Shown here: positions 55,801 to 64,000 of the stretch, piece after piece
How the letters are laid out: every line of letters begins with the position of its first letter
Numbering within the stretch: position 1 is the stretch's first letter
Source of the DNA: JBEISR01 sp044337705
GTDB taxonomy: Bacteria > Planctomycetota > Planctomycetia > Pirellulales > Pirellulaceae
NCBI GenBank assembly: GCA_044337705.1
Contig: JBIINB010000009.1
Coordinates: forward strand, 1-64,000
DNA length: 64,000 nt
Direction of reading: 5' to 3'
Notes under the pieces: model-generated
Told to the model about the DNA's origin: nothing
The model's database searches: none
What the model saw: only the letters and a program-made list of their open reading frames with translations
Program-made: the position numbers and the translations under genes

Positions 55801-57570
55801 GAGATCAACGACGGCCCGACGGTGGCCAACCACACCTACACGACGCCGGAAGACACCATCTTCACGATGCCATCGAGCAACCTGCTCAATGATTCCAGCG
55901 CCGGTCCCAATGAAGGCAATCAGACGCTGACCGTGATCTCGGTACAGGCCCAAACGACCGGTGCCGGGACGGTCCAGCTGATCGGCAATGAAGTCCGTTA
56001 CAATCCGGCTCAGGATTTCGTCGGGCCGTTTGTCTACACCTACACCGTGCAGGACAACGGGACCACGGGCGGCGCTTTGGATCCCAAGCAGGCTGTCGGA
56101 ACCGTGACGATCAATGTCACGGAAATCAACGATCCACCGGTGGTCGGGGATGACCAAGTGAGCGCGACGGAAGACACCGTTGCCCGCTACGCCATCGGAC
56201 TCTATGCCGGCTTCAATCAGCCTGGTAGCTTCGGCTTGATGGCCAACGATCGGCCTGGCCCCGAAACGGCGATTTCCGAGCGGGATCAGACGATCACCTT
56301 CAAATCCTTCTCTGCGACAACCGTTCGTGGAGGTACCGTCGTGCGTGACGGCAACGACCTAGTCTACACGCCACCGGCGAACTTCTTCGGTCAGGATTCG
56401 TTTACCTACTCGATTGAAGACAATGGTGTTCCTCCGCTGACCGGTTCCGGTACCGTATTCATCACCGTTGCACCGGTCAATGACGGACCAGTTGCGCAGG
56501 ATATCAATCGGATCGCTTACAAGAATCTGGTCCGCGAGTTCGACGTCAATGCCGAAGTAGCTACCTTCTCGCCAGGCCCTGGTGAAATTGGTCAAGTGGT
56601 GACGCTCGCCGGTGTGGTCAGTCAGACTACAGCACAAGGTGGTTCCGTCACTTTCGATCCTGTCACCAAACTACTTCGATACGTTCCCCCAGCCGATTAT
56701 GTCGGACCAGACAGCTTCCAGTTCATCGTTACCGATAACGGCACCCCCGCACTGACAGACACGGCGACTTTCTTCATCGATGTCAAGCCGTTCGTGCCAA
56801 GCGTGGTTCAGGGGTTCGTCTGGACCGACGACAATTACGATGGAAAGGTTGGCGACCGGGAGACCAGACTGGGTGGAGTCAAAGTGATCCTTACGGGAAG
56901 GGTCGTCGGTGAATCGACCGACATCACTCCGGTCGAGGAACTGACGATGGGGGATGGATCCTACGACTTCCGCGATCTAGCGCCCGGCACCTACACGGTC
57001 CGCATCGTCTCGCCGACACTAATCACCGACGGTGCCGATCATGCGGGACCGATGGGAGATCTGGATGGAATCGCCAACCAGTTCACCATCCAGATTGACC
57101 CGCCAGGGGACATCATCGCCTGCGACTACAATTTCGCGATGATCGGAGTTGAACCCGGATACGCCAACATCGTGGAGAATCTGGCATCCAGCTTCTATGG
57201 CAAGTACCCAGGAATTCAGCAGAAAGGCTTCTACGCAGCAGTCGATGCTGCTGGCCGTCCGCTGTGGTCCTCGATGAAGGATGGATTCGAAGGGACGGTC
57301 TTCAGCGAGGTGGTGATCGGGGCCAATGGTCAAGATGTTTACCTGACTCGTGTGGATGCAGCCCAGAATGTTCATACTGCACTGGTTCCGAAGAACCGCA
57401 ACGTCCGTGTCACTGACGCTGCAGGCAACCGCCTGGTGCGGATCCTGGCGACTCAGGAAGATCTGACATGGGAGACGGTCAACATGGCAGCACCTCCGAT
57501 GAAATCACCGTATTATCTGTCGAGCGTCGATAAGGTGTTCGATCAAAACGAATGGGATGACTTCATCTGA
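52849..57570 (+). CDS. Large secreted cadherin-like repeat protein with N-terminal dockerin
   Basis: A 1573-residue protein starting at ATG 52849. After a highly basic N-terminus comes the LEPR-XLL-like LERRELFA, then two dockerin-type repeats at about 59-125 (VTPLDALYVVNSLN and DVSGDMMLTPMDALMVVNSLN), unusual because dockerins in its neighbours are C-terminal. A soluble region (130-470) leads into about eight tandem repeats near 100 residues each that begin with (V/I)ND(A/G)P and contain an ED motif, the cadherin-like/tandem-95 pattern found in adhesins. An SdrD-B-like domain follows (1320-1420, VVQGFVWTDDNYDG), then a globular C-terminal region of about 150 residues. It is probably a surface adhesin or structural filament. 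Confidence 0.92.
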   Translation: MSGQNDRRGQKRVRACDRGEQLRQQRRRFGQALQVESLERRELFAADLSPHQNLIFAPDVTRDFRVTPLDALYVVNSLNSEGPRSLDPNFDRNSGQPLMDVSGDMMLTPMDALMVVNSLNRGEGLGEIVELKYEIVDMNGVLLPDPIPGNGVADYQASVGSQFKLRVLARDARAIDPLGLYNVAHDVLIANQNGITNEIVELEWAEVDLLRISTPPKETGKVWVYQQGSFSIQFGSGPDALTTAPIEMPISATGALNKTELATRIQTAVANLPGVGAGNVRVESVARLDSSTQAFTHYNITFINELARTNFPDPIMVGASGTFIEKNTSATSPMNFSITGYPNPDPATTSQVTLAAFDFKMKTPTGAAQPVQYDQFPQAFYVGVNPTTYKLRDTSAGLNGLSLPSGVDPSAFYRIWEATFTAGKEGTVYFTGEGATTSEMLLIGENEKVDPSIISFPRNVMLKVVKNLTANDDSFPISGQPSILEDQGPTILPVTANDSTVLTGVPFFIQSVTQPSGGGGTVTFAANSTNVSFTPAPNFSGVTTFTYTITNALGDTSTATVTVTVTPVNDAPTVIKDTFSTAEDTAISILATEIFSPGPGEGAQTFTSVVATPIAGQTFGTVSVVSGTITYTPEANFNGTARFRVEVTDSGTPAQTVSTTVTINVTPVNDAPIPFTGPISSAEDAPLTLIGTGANNDLLSKSQPGPSNESNQTLTLISIDQTTEKGGTITLSNGVYRYQPPANYNGQDFFNYTIQDNGTTNGVSDPKQATGRVTLNITPVNDGPIVVDDTGANRFVAVGLTGVTSNFDPLANDSPGPDPGDELVIVAVGTPSQGGTVTIAADGKSINYTPAPGAVNLEDTFTYTVRDKGGVEATGNIAVFVIPPTLPFAVDDVRTIDEDSPGIDINVMLNDFINTGESKQILSFTQPSHGTVTLDTKGTADTSDDTLFYVPGANQTQRAVFEYTMVDGKAGSEPSTAKVTVNIREINDGPTVANHTYTTPEDTIFTMPSSNLLNDSSAGPNEGNQTLTVISVQAQTTGAGTVQLIGNEVRYNPAQDFVGPFVYTYTVQDNGTTGGALDPKQAVGTVTINVTEINDPPVVGDDQVSATEDTVARYAIGLYAGFNQPGSFGLMANDRPGPETAISERDQTITFKSFSATTVRGGTVVRDGNDLVYTPPANFFGQDSFTYSIEDNGVPPLTGSGTVFITVAPVNDGPVAQDINRIAYKNLVREFDVNAEVATFSPGPGEIGQVVTLAGVVSQTTAQGGSVTFDPVTKLLRYVPPADYVGPDSFQFIVTDNGTPALTDTATFFIDVKPFVPSVVQGFVWTDDNYDGKVGDRETRLGGVKVILTGRVVGESTDITPVEELTMGDGSYDFRDLAPGTYTVRIVSPTLITDGADHAGPMGDLDGIANQFTIQIDPPGDIIACDYNFAMIGVEPGYANIVENLASSFYGKYPGIQQKGFYAAVDAAGRPLWSSMKDGFEGTVFSEVVIGANGQDVYLTRVDAAQNVHTALVPKNRNVRVTDAAGNRLVRILATQEDLTWETVNMAAPPMKSPYYLSSVDKVFDQNEWDDFI

Positions 57571-57597
57571 AACGAGTGAACCATTCCGCGAAGAACA

Positions 57598-57628
57598 AAC
57601 CGGCGATCGACAGGTCGCCGGTTTTTTT
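57598..57628 (+). terminator. Intrinsic terminator after the third giant gene
   Basis: AACCGGCGA pairs perfectly with TCGCCGGTT across TCGACAGG and runs into seven T residues, 27 bp after the stop. Confidence 0.9.
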
Positions 57629-57735
57629 GTCGATTGGCAGAGTGTACGATCGTCGCCAACCTATCGCTTTTCTTTCATCCAACGCGCCCTCATGCTCCGA
57701 CCTGCACCAGTCCCTCTGCGCGTCGGAAGACTGCG

Positions 57736-58854
57736 ATGATAACTGGTCCCGCAAAGCTCTTTCCTTCCACTTCGCGATCCCTGTGGCTGGACGGCTTCCG
57801 CGGATTTGCCGCACTCCTGGTCTTCATCAATCATTTCTGCACGCTGGCCGGCGAGCGTTGGAGTCGCTACGAACCTTCTGTGAAACCGTGGATCGCTCCG
57901 CTGGATCGTCTGGGAGAAGGCGCGGTTGGACTTTTTTTCGCGCTCAGTGGGCTTCTGATTCTCGTTTCTCTGGAACGTTCGCAGAGCAACTTCTGGTTGT
58001 TTTGGCGACGTCGTCTATGCCGCATCATGCCGGCCTATTGGACCGTCCTGCTGCTGTATCTGCTGGCCAGTTGGGTCGTCCCTTCGGCTAGCAAGATCCC
58101 AGCGGGTTCGGCTCAGGCTACCCTCTACATGATGCTCAATATCCTTCTCCTACCGGTGATCTACCTGGAAGCACCCATGATTGGGGTCAGCTGGACACTG
58201 GGCTACGAACTGCTCTTTTATCTTCTGGTTCCGCTATGGGTGATTTGGGTGGCGGGAAAAAGACCGTCGCTGAAAACCAAAAGCGTTGCGATGGGAGCGA
58301 TGGCAGTCGCGATGGCCTGTTGGTTTTCAATTCGGGGTGGTCCCTATCCCGTTGCCCTCTTCCTCGTCGGGATGTTGATCTACGAACAGGCGAACTGCGG
58401 CTGGAGGTTGCCGGAGGATTGGGATAGGCCCATCCTTGGCGTTCTCGGATTGATCGCGTCCGGAATGATGCCATGGTCCGGTCCAGTGTGGGTTCTGGCC
58501 AAAACGATACTCCAAGGCGCCTCGGCATGGCTGCTGCTGAGTGCGGGGTTGGCCAACAAGGGCCCCCAGCAGACAGCTCGCTGCTTCTCCTGGCTGCCTC
58601 TGGTTCAACTGGGCAGGATCAGCTACTCGTTTTACCTGATCCACGGGCTTTGCCTGCAGGTGGTCTTCTGGTCTCTGGATCGTTTAACGAGCGCGAAGGG
58701 CTTTGCCCTCTTTGCAATCCTGCTTTCCCTCCCACTGGCGTGGATGACCTCCTGGATCGCCGCGAACCTACTCTATCACCAGGTAGAGTTGCCTTGGTAC
58801 CGAGGTCCCTGTCAGCGTCAGGGGGAAGCGAGCCGAGATTCCCAGACGGCGTAA
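57736..58854 (+). CDS. Membrane acyltransferase (acyltransferase 3 family)
   Basis: A 372-residue polytopic membrane protein with about ten hydrophobic helices. The N-terminal LWLDGFRGFAALLVFINHF carries the family's conserved R and catalytic-type histidine, and RRLCRIMPAYW is the second signature. Near the C-terminus ISYSFYLIHGL is typical. Family members O-acetylate or acylate cell-surface polysaccharides, lipids or peptides; the acceptor here is unknown. ATG 57736 follows GGAAG; an open frame from 57634 is unlike the family. Its last 37 bp overlap the convergent flavoprotein gene. Confidence 0.92.
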   Translation: MITGPAKLFPSTSRSLWLDGFRGFAALLVFINHFCTLAGERWSRYEPSVKPWIAPLDRLGEGAVGLFFALSGLLILVSLERSQSNFWLFWRRRLCRIMPAYWTVLLLYLLASWVVPSASKIPAGSAQATLYMMLNILLLPVIYLEAPMIGVSWTLGYELLFYLLVPLWVIWVAGKRPSLKTKSVAMGAMAVAMACWFSIRGGPYPVALFLVGMLIYEQANCGWRLPEDWDRPILGVLGLIASGMMPWSGPVWVLAKTILQGASAWLLLSAGLANKGPQQTARCFSWLPLVQLGRISYSFYLIHGLCLQVVFWSLDRLTSAKGFALFAILLSLPLAWMTSWIAANLLYHQVELPWYRGPCQRQGEASRDSQTA

Positions 58855-60068
58855 AGATCCAGCCCCTCACGTTCGCCTAGAACCGCAAAGAGCGAACGAA
58901 TTTGCTCGCGGATCGGGCGGAACGCATTGTCCGATGGAGCGTTGCTGCGTTTGCTTCCCAGAACGTAGTAATGAGGTTCCGCCGTCGCGATACTTCGAAA
59001 AAGTTCCGCAACCTGCCCAAGGCATCCCCCGTCCTGTGGCTCGCGCTGGCTTGCACCCAGCTTCTCAGCCGACGACAGAAAACGTGGCTCCATCACCCAT
59101 AAAGATCGGCAGAAGGACCAGTCGAGCCCTGGGTTCGGAAGATGGAAGATCGCATCTACCTCGATCGGTTCGATCCGTTCGTCCGCAAACGAAACATCGA
59201 CCCTCCAGCGGGCTTTGGAAGCCCCTGGAGCCTGCGAGGGAGTCAGCCGTTCGATCCCCAGACAGTTCAGTAACGCAGCGCTCTGGGAATGCTGGGACCA
59301 GAGCGTCTCCAACGATCGGAACCGATCGGATCGGATGACATCAGGATCCTGAACCAACCATCGAAGTGTCCCCTGCTGCCGGTCGGGCGGAACATCCAGC
59401 CATCGCCGGACAAGTTCCCACGCTTCCTCGCTGTCTCCTTGAATCAGAAGGTCTTTCTGTCTCCAGCGATCCTGCTGCTCGTCGGTGGGAAGCGTAAAGA
59501 AAACCCCCGGTGCGTCGCGATCCTCACCTGCGGCGACCGATCCGCACGGTCCCATGCCCACGGGCTGGTTGGACCATCCGCTGCTGTCGACCACCACGTC
59601 CGCTCGAGTCACCCGCTGCCCTTGGAACTTCGATTCGGAAAGGATTCGGAACTCGTCGTTGCACCGTTCCTGTGCATCCAGACAGCGACCAGGCACGGTG
59701 CGACGCCCTACGTCGATCACTCGATGATTGAAATGGACGAAATCGACGAGCAGATCGGATTTGGCCAAAGCGATCAGATAGCGATCGGCAAACTCTCTTC
59801 GCGTTGGGACCATCTGCCATTGATCCCTGGGGATCCCTTCCCCCTGTGCTTCCAGCGCAGCCCGTCCCAGTGGCGTAGTTGCTTCCTCCCAGCAGGAAGG
59901 CATCGGCTTATTTTCCCAGCAGGCCCAGTTCCAGCCGATCCGCCTCGCATCAAACAGTTCGATCGAGTAGCCAAGGTAGCGGGCATAAAGAGCTACCTCC
60001 AAGCCGGTCCATCCACCTCCGATGATGCCAATCGTCGCTGGACTTTCTACTTCCGGGTCCCACTTCAT
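58818..60068 (-). CDS. FAD/NAD(P)-binding flavoprotein of unknown function
   Basis: A 416-residue protein beginning with a Rossmann fold: TIGIIGGGWTGLEVALYARYLGYSIELFDARR, with the GxGxxG-like GGGWTG and the acidic residue ending strand two. An internal VTRADVVVDSSGW segment resembles the second half of FAD-dependent oxidoreductase folds. No catalytic motif is recognised. ATG 60068 has GGAGG upstream; a GTG at 60113 with AAGGAAGAG close by would add 15 residues. The stop end overlaps the acyltransferase gene tail to tail by 37 bp. Confidence 0.75.
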   Translation of the reverse strand: MKWDPEVESPATIGIIGGGWTGLEVALYARYLGYSIELFDARRIGWNWACWENKPMPSCWEEATTPLGRAALEAQGEGIPRDQWQMVPTRREFADRYLIALAKSDLLVDFVHFNHRVIDVGRRTVPGRCLDAQERCNDEFRILSESKFQGQRVTRADVVVDSSGWSNQPVGMGPCGSVAAGEDRDAPGVFFTLPTDEQQDRWRQKDLLIQGDSEEAWELVRRWLDVPPDRQQGTLRWLVQDPDVIRSDRFRSLETLWSQHSQSAALLNCLGIERLTPSQAPGASKARWRVDVSFADERIEPIEVDAIFHLPNPGLDWSFCRSLWVMEPRFLSSAEKLGASQREPQDGGCLGQVAELFRSIATAEPHYYVLGSKRSNAPSDNAFRPIREQIRSLFAVLGEREGLDLYAVWESRLASP

Positions 60069-60237
60069 GCTGCTTGAGTCCTCCAGCGACCGACGGAACC
60101 ATGACCAGAGCACAGCTCTTCCTTCAACAGGGTCGAGTGCTCCATGATGGTAGCTTGCAACCTGTAGATTGGGTACTCCGCGGCGTGGTGGGCCCCCGCC
60201 TTGCGCGTTGCCCTGGGAACTTTATCTCCGAAAGGCT

Positions 60238-63200
60238 TTAGCGACTGGTTGCCTCTCGTCTCAGCCAGGCGACCAGATCCGCTAGATCCTGCGGCGACAC
60301 GAACTGTTCGAATCCCTCCGGCATGATCGATTGGGTCGTCGTTTCCATCGACTCGATCTGATCGCGAGGGAGGACCGTGATCCGTCTGTCATTCGACTCC
60401 AATTCGATCGACTCCTGCGATTCGTCGATTAGTTTGCCCGTCAGCACGGCACCGTCGGTCGAAAGAACCACGGTTTTCCGGAACTTCGGCTCCACCGACT
60501 GGTTGGGATCCAGGATCGCCGTTGCCCAGGCCTGATCGTTCCATCCGGCCAACGCCTGAAGACTGGGTCCGATCGCCCGACCATCCTCACCCGGTTGATG
60601 ACAGGCCGCGCAGTGCCGCTGGAATATCGCTTCTCCTCGCCCTGCATCGCGTTGCTCCGGCATCTGATCGATCCACTGGCCGACGATGGTCATCCGCTGT
60701 GGATTTGGTTTGGAGGATGCCTGAGCTACCCATCGAGCCAGTGGCTGGCTGGGGGAATTGGCCAGGGTTTCCAGCGCGTCGGGATCCAGGTCCTTCAGCG
60801 AGAGCTTCTGAGACTGGAGAGCTTCCAGGAGTGGGTCGTGCCAGGGCACCTGGCGAACCCATCGCGCCAGCAAGGCCGCGCGGAACTCGGGACGCAACTC
60901 GCCCCACCGCTCCAGCCAAAAAGGAATCGCCAGCCTGGACTCCCCACGCACCAACCAGTCCATCGCTTCGGTGGCGATGCGAGCTGTGGGGTTCAGCGAT
61001 TGCTGAAGAAGTAGAGCCTCGAACGCATCTTTCTGCGGACCGGGACTCTGGTACCCTTGACCGACCAGACGAACCGCCACTTCCCGCATGGCATCTCGTT
61101 CCGCGGGATCGACTTTCGCCCCATCGCTGGCCAGAAAGGCGACGGCATCCTTCTGAATAGCCAACAGCGATTTCTCTGCCTCCGGTAGATCCGCCACGCT
61201 GGTCCGGTCCTGCATCAGGGAACCTGCCAGAACGAAATGCCAAAGGGGACGATTCGTAGACTGCTGAAGAGACTCTAGCCACCGAATCCTTAGCGCTTGC
61301 GAACTACGGGGCAGAAGCGTCCTGAAAAGAGCATCCCAGCGCTGAGCCGACAGAGAGGCTCCGATCGGGTCCTGGCCGTCTGCCTTGAGCGATTCCAGCA
61401 CCGGATCGACCTTGGAAGGATCGATCCACTGACTGGCCTGCTGGAACCATCGATCTTCTGCATGGGTTGCCAACAGGCGAGCGATGACGTTGGGGGATGG
61501 ATCCGGTCGCCGCAATTCCAACAGCAGCAACCGGAGTGCAAGGGCAGGGGATCCGTGCACCCTGGGATCATCTCTGAGCGCCAGCAAATTGTCGGACTCA
61601 GTTGTTTGAGCAGGCAGCCACGGAACAATGGCCGTCACGACGCGAGGGTCCGGATCTCCAATGGCAGCCCTCTGATCCTCCGGTGTCCATCGATCGAGGC
61701 CGCGTAGCGTTGCATGGGCTTGTAGTCGGACCGCGGGATTGGAGTCGCTTCGAGCCAACCGGGAGATGGCAGACGCCTGATCGACATGACGATTCCAGAG
61801 GATCAATTGCTGGGCCAGATCGCGCCGGGCGCCGTTGGGAGATGCCAGGGCCGCTACCCAGGCTGCTGGTCCCTTGGCCTGCAGATCTTCCAGCCTCTGC
61901 GGAGGACGACCGGTCTGCGAAATTCGATAGATTCGGCCGCGAGCTGAACCGGCCCGAAGGTCGATTCTCTGTTGCCAGTCTTCTGGAATCCACTCCGGAT
62001 GCTCGATGTAGCGGCGATACATATCGACCACCCAGATCGTACCGTCGGTTGCATTCTCGACCCGCACCGGCCGAAACCAAGGGTCATCGCTTCGAAGCCA
62101 CTCCGATTGCTGATCTTCCGCAAATCGGACCGCTCGGAACGTCGGTCCCGACTCCACCAGGTGATACCTAGTCACCATCTGATGCACCGGCTCGCACGTC
62201 AATCCGGCGCCTGCCATCGCAGCGCCCATTTCGAGGGTGCGGCAGATGATGGTGCTGCAGGCCGAGGTGTATCGATTGGCAGCAAAGAGGTCGTTGAAGC
62301 GATTCTCATTGCGCTGGAGCGGAAAGACAGGTGGTGCCAGAGAAGGCTGATGAGGAAAGTGCTGCAGACTCCCTCCGCGAGTCGCCCCGGAAGGTAGTTC
62401 TTTGGGATCGATACAATAATGAAAAATCGGATGGCTGTTGTCGTTGCCAAACCACTGGCCAAAGTCGTCGCGCCCTCGAATGAACTGCGTCGCCCCCGGC
62501 TCGACTGTCGCCACGCCGGAATCGACCTCCAGCGCCAAGTCGCCACCAAACAGCAGTTTCTTCTGATCGATCCTCGGCAGATGGATCGTCCGCGTCTCGT
62601 CCCCCGCTCCAAAGTAAAGTCGGTGGTCCAATCCGTAGGTGAATCCATGCACGCGGTGCTGCGGGTTGGCCAGGTGAAAGCCATCGATCAGCGTCTGCCT
62701 CTGATCGGCTCTTCCATCGCCATCGGTATCTCTGGCAAAGAAAATCTCCGGCGCGCACGCCACCACAGCTCCATCCTTCCATGGAAAGACGCCGGTGGGA
62801 TAGGAGAGTCCCTCTAGGAACAATGTCGCATGGTCCATCCGACCGTCCCCGTCGCGATCCTCCAGGATCTGGATCCGTCCACTTCCCTCCGGCCCCGTCG
62901 GGTAGTCTCGCATCTCGACCACCCAGACGCGTCCTCGCGCATCGAATGCGACATTCACCGGATCCTCGATCAGCGGTTCGCTTGCCACTAAACTCGCCTC
63001 AAATCCTTCAGCAAGGGTCAAGCCTCTTAGGGCTGCTTCAGGCTCCAGTGGCAGGTTGGGGTCTCGAAGTTGATCCACCTGCTGAGCGATGCGCCGGACC
63101 AGATAATCTTCCGTACCAGATTCCCAGGGGCCAGGACGGTTGTAGTAGAGCATCGATCCAGCAGCTTCATAACCGCCCTCACGACGCACCCGTTCCGAGG

Positions 63201-64000
63201 CGACATAAGCAAAGACATCATCGCAATAGCCAGCGACCCAGACCTTTGCAAAACCGCCCAGCTCTTCCTGAAGACGCATTTGGTAATCGATCACCACCTC
63301 GCCACCCAGGAAGACCCAGGCAAGTTGATCACCAAACTTCCAGACATGCACCGGTGCCGGATAGGTTTCCGGAAGCCGTCCCATTCGCTTGTAGGTGTCC
63401 AGCATCGATCGAGCGAAAAAACGCTGCTGTGGCTGATCGCTCTCCAGCATCGGCTCCAGCGACTTGGGATCGGGTCGATCGTAGGCCAGAGCTACCAGAT
63501 CAAATGAGGGAGTGCTAGGGTTGGCAAGTTCCTCCATCGGCTGGAGGATGGCCGAGCGAACGACGTCCGCCAAACGTTCTCCATACTCCCTGGAAATCTC
63601 CAGGGAGCCCCGAGGCGTTGGGTTGGCATCCGCGCCGCATCCAATCACCGGCAGCGCCACGCAACCGGGAATAGCTTCCTGCAGTTTTCGAGCGCTCCAA
63701 CCGGGCCAGTCGCCACTGACCCGATTGCGTTCGGCGGGGATGGTTGTGGCATGGCAGGCATACTGATAAACAACAGCGATAGGCCGGCCATCGATCGAGG
63801 TCGCCTTGAGCAGGAAAACCCGATGATCCACCGGACCGGCGACCGGATCGCTAGTCCCCGGCAAAGGAGCCAGCGGAGGCCGCCGGTTTCTGGCGAAGTC
63901 CGTCTTGCTCTGCCCGATCTCCAGCTTGGCGGGTACTGCTTTAGAAATCGCTTCGGCGATCGCCCCCACCGTCCGGTCTTCAACCAGTTGGGTGTAGGCG
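60238..64000 (-). CDS. Ceramidase-like/PVC-type dehydrogenase/cytochrome c fusion, N-terminus beyond the window
   Basis: The frame is open through GTG 63969 to the right edge, so the true start lies outside; about 1253 residues are visible. The first 300 or so resemble the neutral/alkaline ceramidase N-terminal domain: PIAVVYQYACHATTIP, RVSGDWPGWSARKL, VIGCGADANPTPRG and WVAGYCDDVFAYVAS. Next is a PVC-type membrane-bound dehydrogenase/beta-propeller region (LTLAEGFEASLVASEPLIEDP, GRVWVVEMRDYP, HGFTYGLDHRLYFGAGDE), then HEAT-like repeats and a C-terminal cytochrome c domain with CAACH and the axial-ligand region SIMPEGFEQ. Probably exported; substrate unknown. Confidence 0.88.
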   Translation of the reverse strand, partial: AYTQLVEDRTVGAIAEAISKAVPAKLEIGQSKTDFARNRRPPLAPLPGTSDPVAGPVDHRVFLLKATSIDGRPIAVVYQYACHATTIPAERNRVSGDWPGWSARKLQEAIPGCVALPVIGCGADANPTPRGSLEISREYGERLADVVRSAILQPMEELANPSTPSFDLVALAYDRPDPKSLEPMLESDQPQQRFFARSMLDTYKRMGRLPETYPAPVHVWKFGDQLAWVFLGGEVVIDYQMRLQEELGGFAKVWVAGYCDDVFAYVASERVRREGGYEAAGSMLYYNRPGPWESGTEDYLVRRIAQQVDQLRDPNLPLEPEAALRGLTLAEGFEASLVASEPLIEDPVNVAFDARGRVWVVEMRDYPTGPEGSGRIQILEDRDGDGRMDHATLFLEGLSYPTGVFPWKDGAVVACAPEIFFARDTDGDGRADQRQTLIDGFHLANPQHRVHGFTYGLDHRLYFGAGDETRTIHLPRIDQKKLLFGGDLALEVDSGVATVEPGATQFIRGRDDFGQWFGNDNSHPIFHYCIDPKELPSGATRGGSLQHFPHQPSLAPPVFPLQRNENRFNDLFAANRYTSACSTIICRTLEMGAAMAGAGLTCEPVHQMVTRYHLVESGPTFRAVRFAEDQQSEWLRSDDPWFRPVRVENATDGTIWVVDMYRRYIEHPEWIPEDWQQRIDLRAGSARGRIYRISQTGRPPQRLEDLQAKGPAAWVAALASPNGARRDLAQQLILWNRHVDQASAISRLARSDSNPAVRLQAHATLRGLDRWTPEDQRAAIGDPDPRVVTAIVPWLPAQTTESDNLLALRDDPRVHGSPALALRLLLLELRRPDPSPNVIARLLATHAEDRWFQQASQWIDPSKVDPVLESLKADGQDPIGASLSAQRWDALFRTLLPRSSQALRIRWLESLQQSTNRPLWHFVLAGSLMQDRTSVADLPEAEKSLLAIQKDAVAFLASDGAKVDPAERDAMREVAVRLVGQGYQSPGPQKDAFEALLLQQSLNPTARIATEAMDWLVRGESRLAIPFWLERWGELRPEFRAALLARWVRQVPWHDPLLEALQSQKLSLKDLDPDALETLANSPSQPLARWVAQASSKPNPQRMTIVGQWIDQMPEQRDAGRGEAIFQRHCAACHQPGEDGRAIGPSLQALAGWNDQAWATAILDPNQSVEPKFRKTVVLSTDGAVLTGKLIDESQESIELESNDRRITVLPRDQIESMETTTQSIMPEGFEQFVSPQDLADLVAWLRREATSR

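Noticed and set aside
52849..57570. CRISPR-like or tandem DNA repeat array
   Set aside because: The periodicity is at protein level (cadherin-like modules of about 100 residues) with divergent codons, not short identical DNA repeats.

Overview
The window is GC-rich, gene-dense bacterial chromosome, almost certainly from a member of the Planctomycetota and probably near the Pirellulaceae. The evidence is the set of lineage-typical proteins: three very large secreted proteins with an LEPR-XLL-like N-terminal signature (LEGRQLMA, LEERRLMA, LERRELFA) and dockerin-type repeats, a long PVC-type heme-binding CxxCH protein, an LRR lipoprotein, an M56/BlaI regulatory pair and a remnant of a four-helix-bundle S23 gene. 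No tRNA, rRNA, CRISPR array, prophage or intact insertion sequence was recognised.

Layout. 1-2114 is the 5' part of a secreted alpha/beta-hydrolase-like protein running off the left edge, followed by an FHA protein. 3177-8543 (minus) is a glycine cleavage operon, gcvT-gcvH-gcvPA-gcvPB, ending in an overlapping lipoate-protein ligase-like gene that probably lipoylates GcvH. 9041-11563 is an RNase R. 11716-13731 (plus) holds a receiver-only response regulator, a DUF423 membrane protein and an acyl-CoA dehydrogenase-like protein. 13799-16881 is a BlaI/BlaR1-like pair with a clear double operator. A flavoprotein, a membrane protein, a degenerate stretch, recQ and an LRR lipoprotein follow. Then come trpB-trpA (minus), queC and a HugZ-like protein (plus).

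28186-33326 (minus) is the SRP/ribosome operon ffh-rpsP-trmD-rplS-yraN. It lacks rimM between rpsP and trmD, has an intrinsic-terminator-like structure before trmD, and carries a 1.4-kb insertion with a dead S23-type gene between trmD and rplS.

34207-57570 (plus) is 23 kb given to three giant extracellular proteins of 5071, 843 and 1573 residues. The first combines a zinc-ligand-less metzincin-like segment, PPC-like domains, beta-helix, a vWA domain, GEVED and a C-terminal dockerin. The second is a likely active HExxH metalloprotease. The third carries its dockerin at the N-terminus, ahead of tandem cadherin-like repeats. Strong terminators follow the first and third genes.

The right end has a membrane acyltransferase, a convergent overlapping flavoprotein and the C-terminal 1250 or so residues of a ceramidase-like/PVC-dehydrogenase/cytochrome c fusion that runs off the right edge.

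Starts were chosen from Shine-Dalgarno spacing and family alignment and are uncertain where stated. All family assignments come from reading motifs, not from searches.
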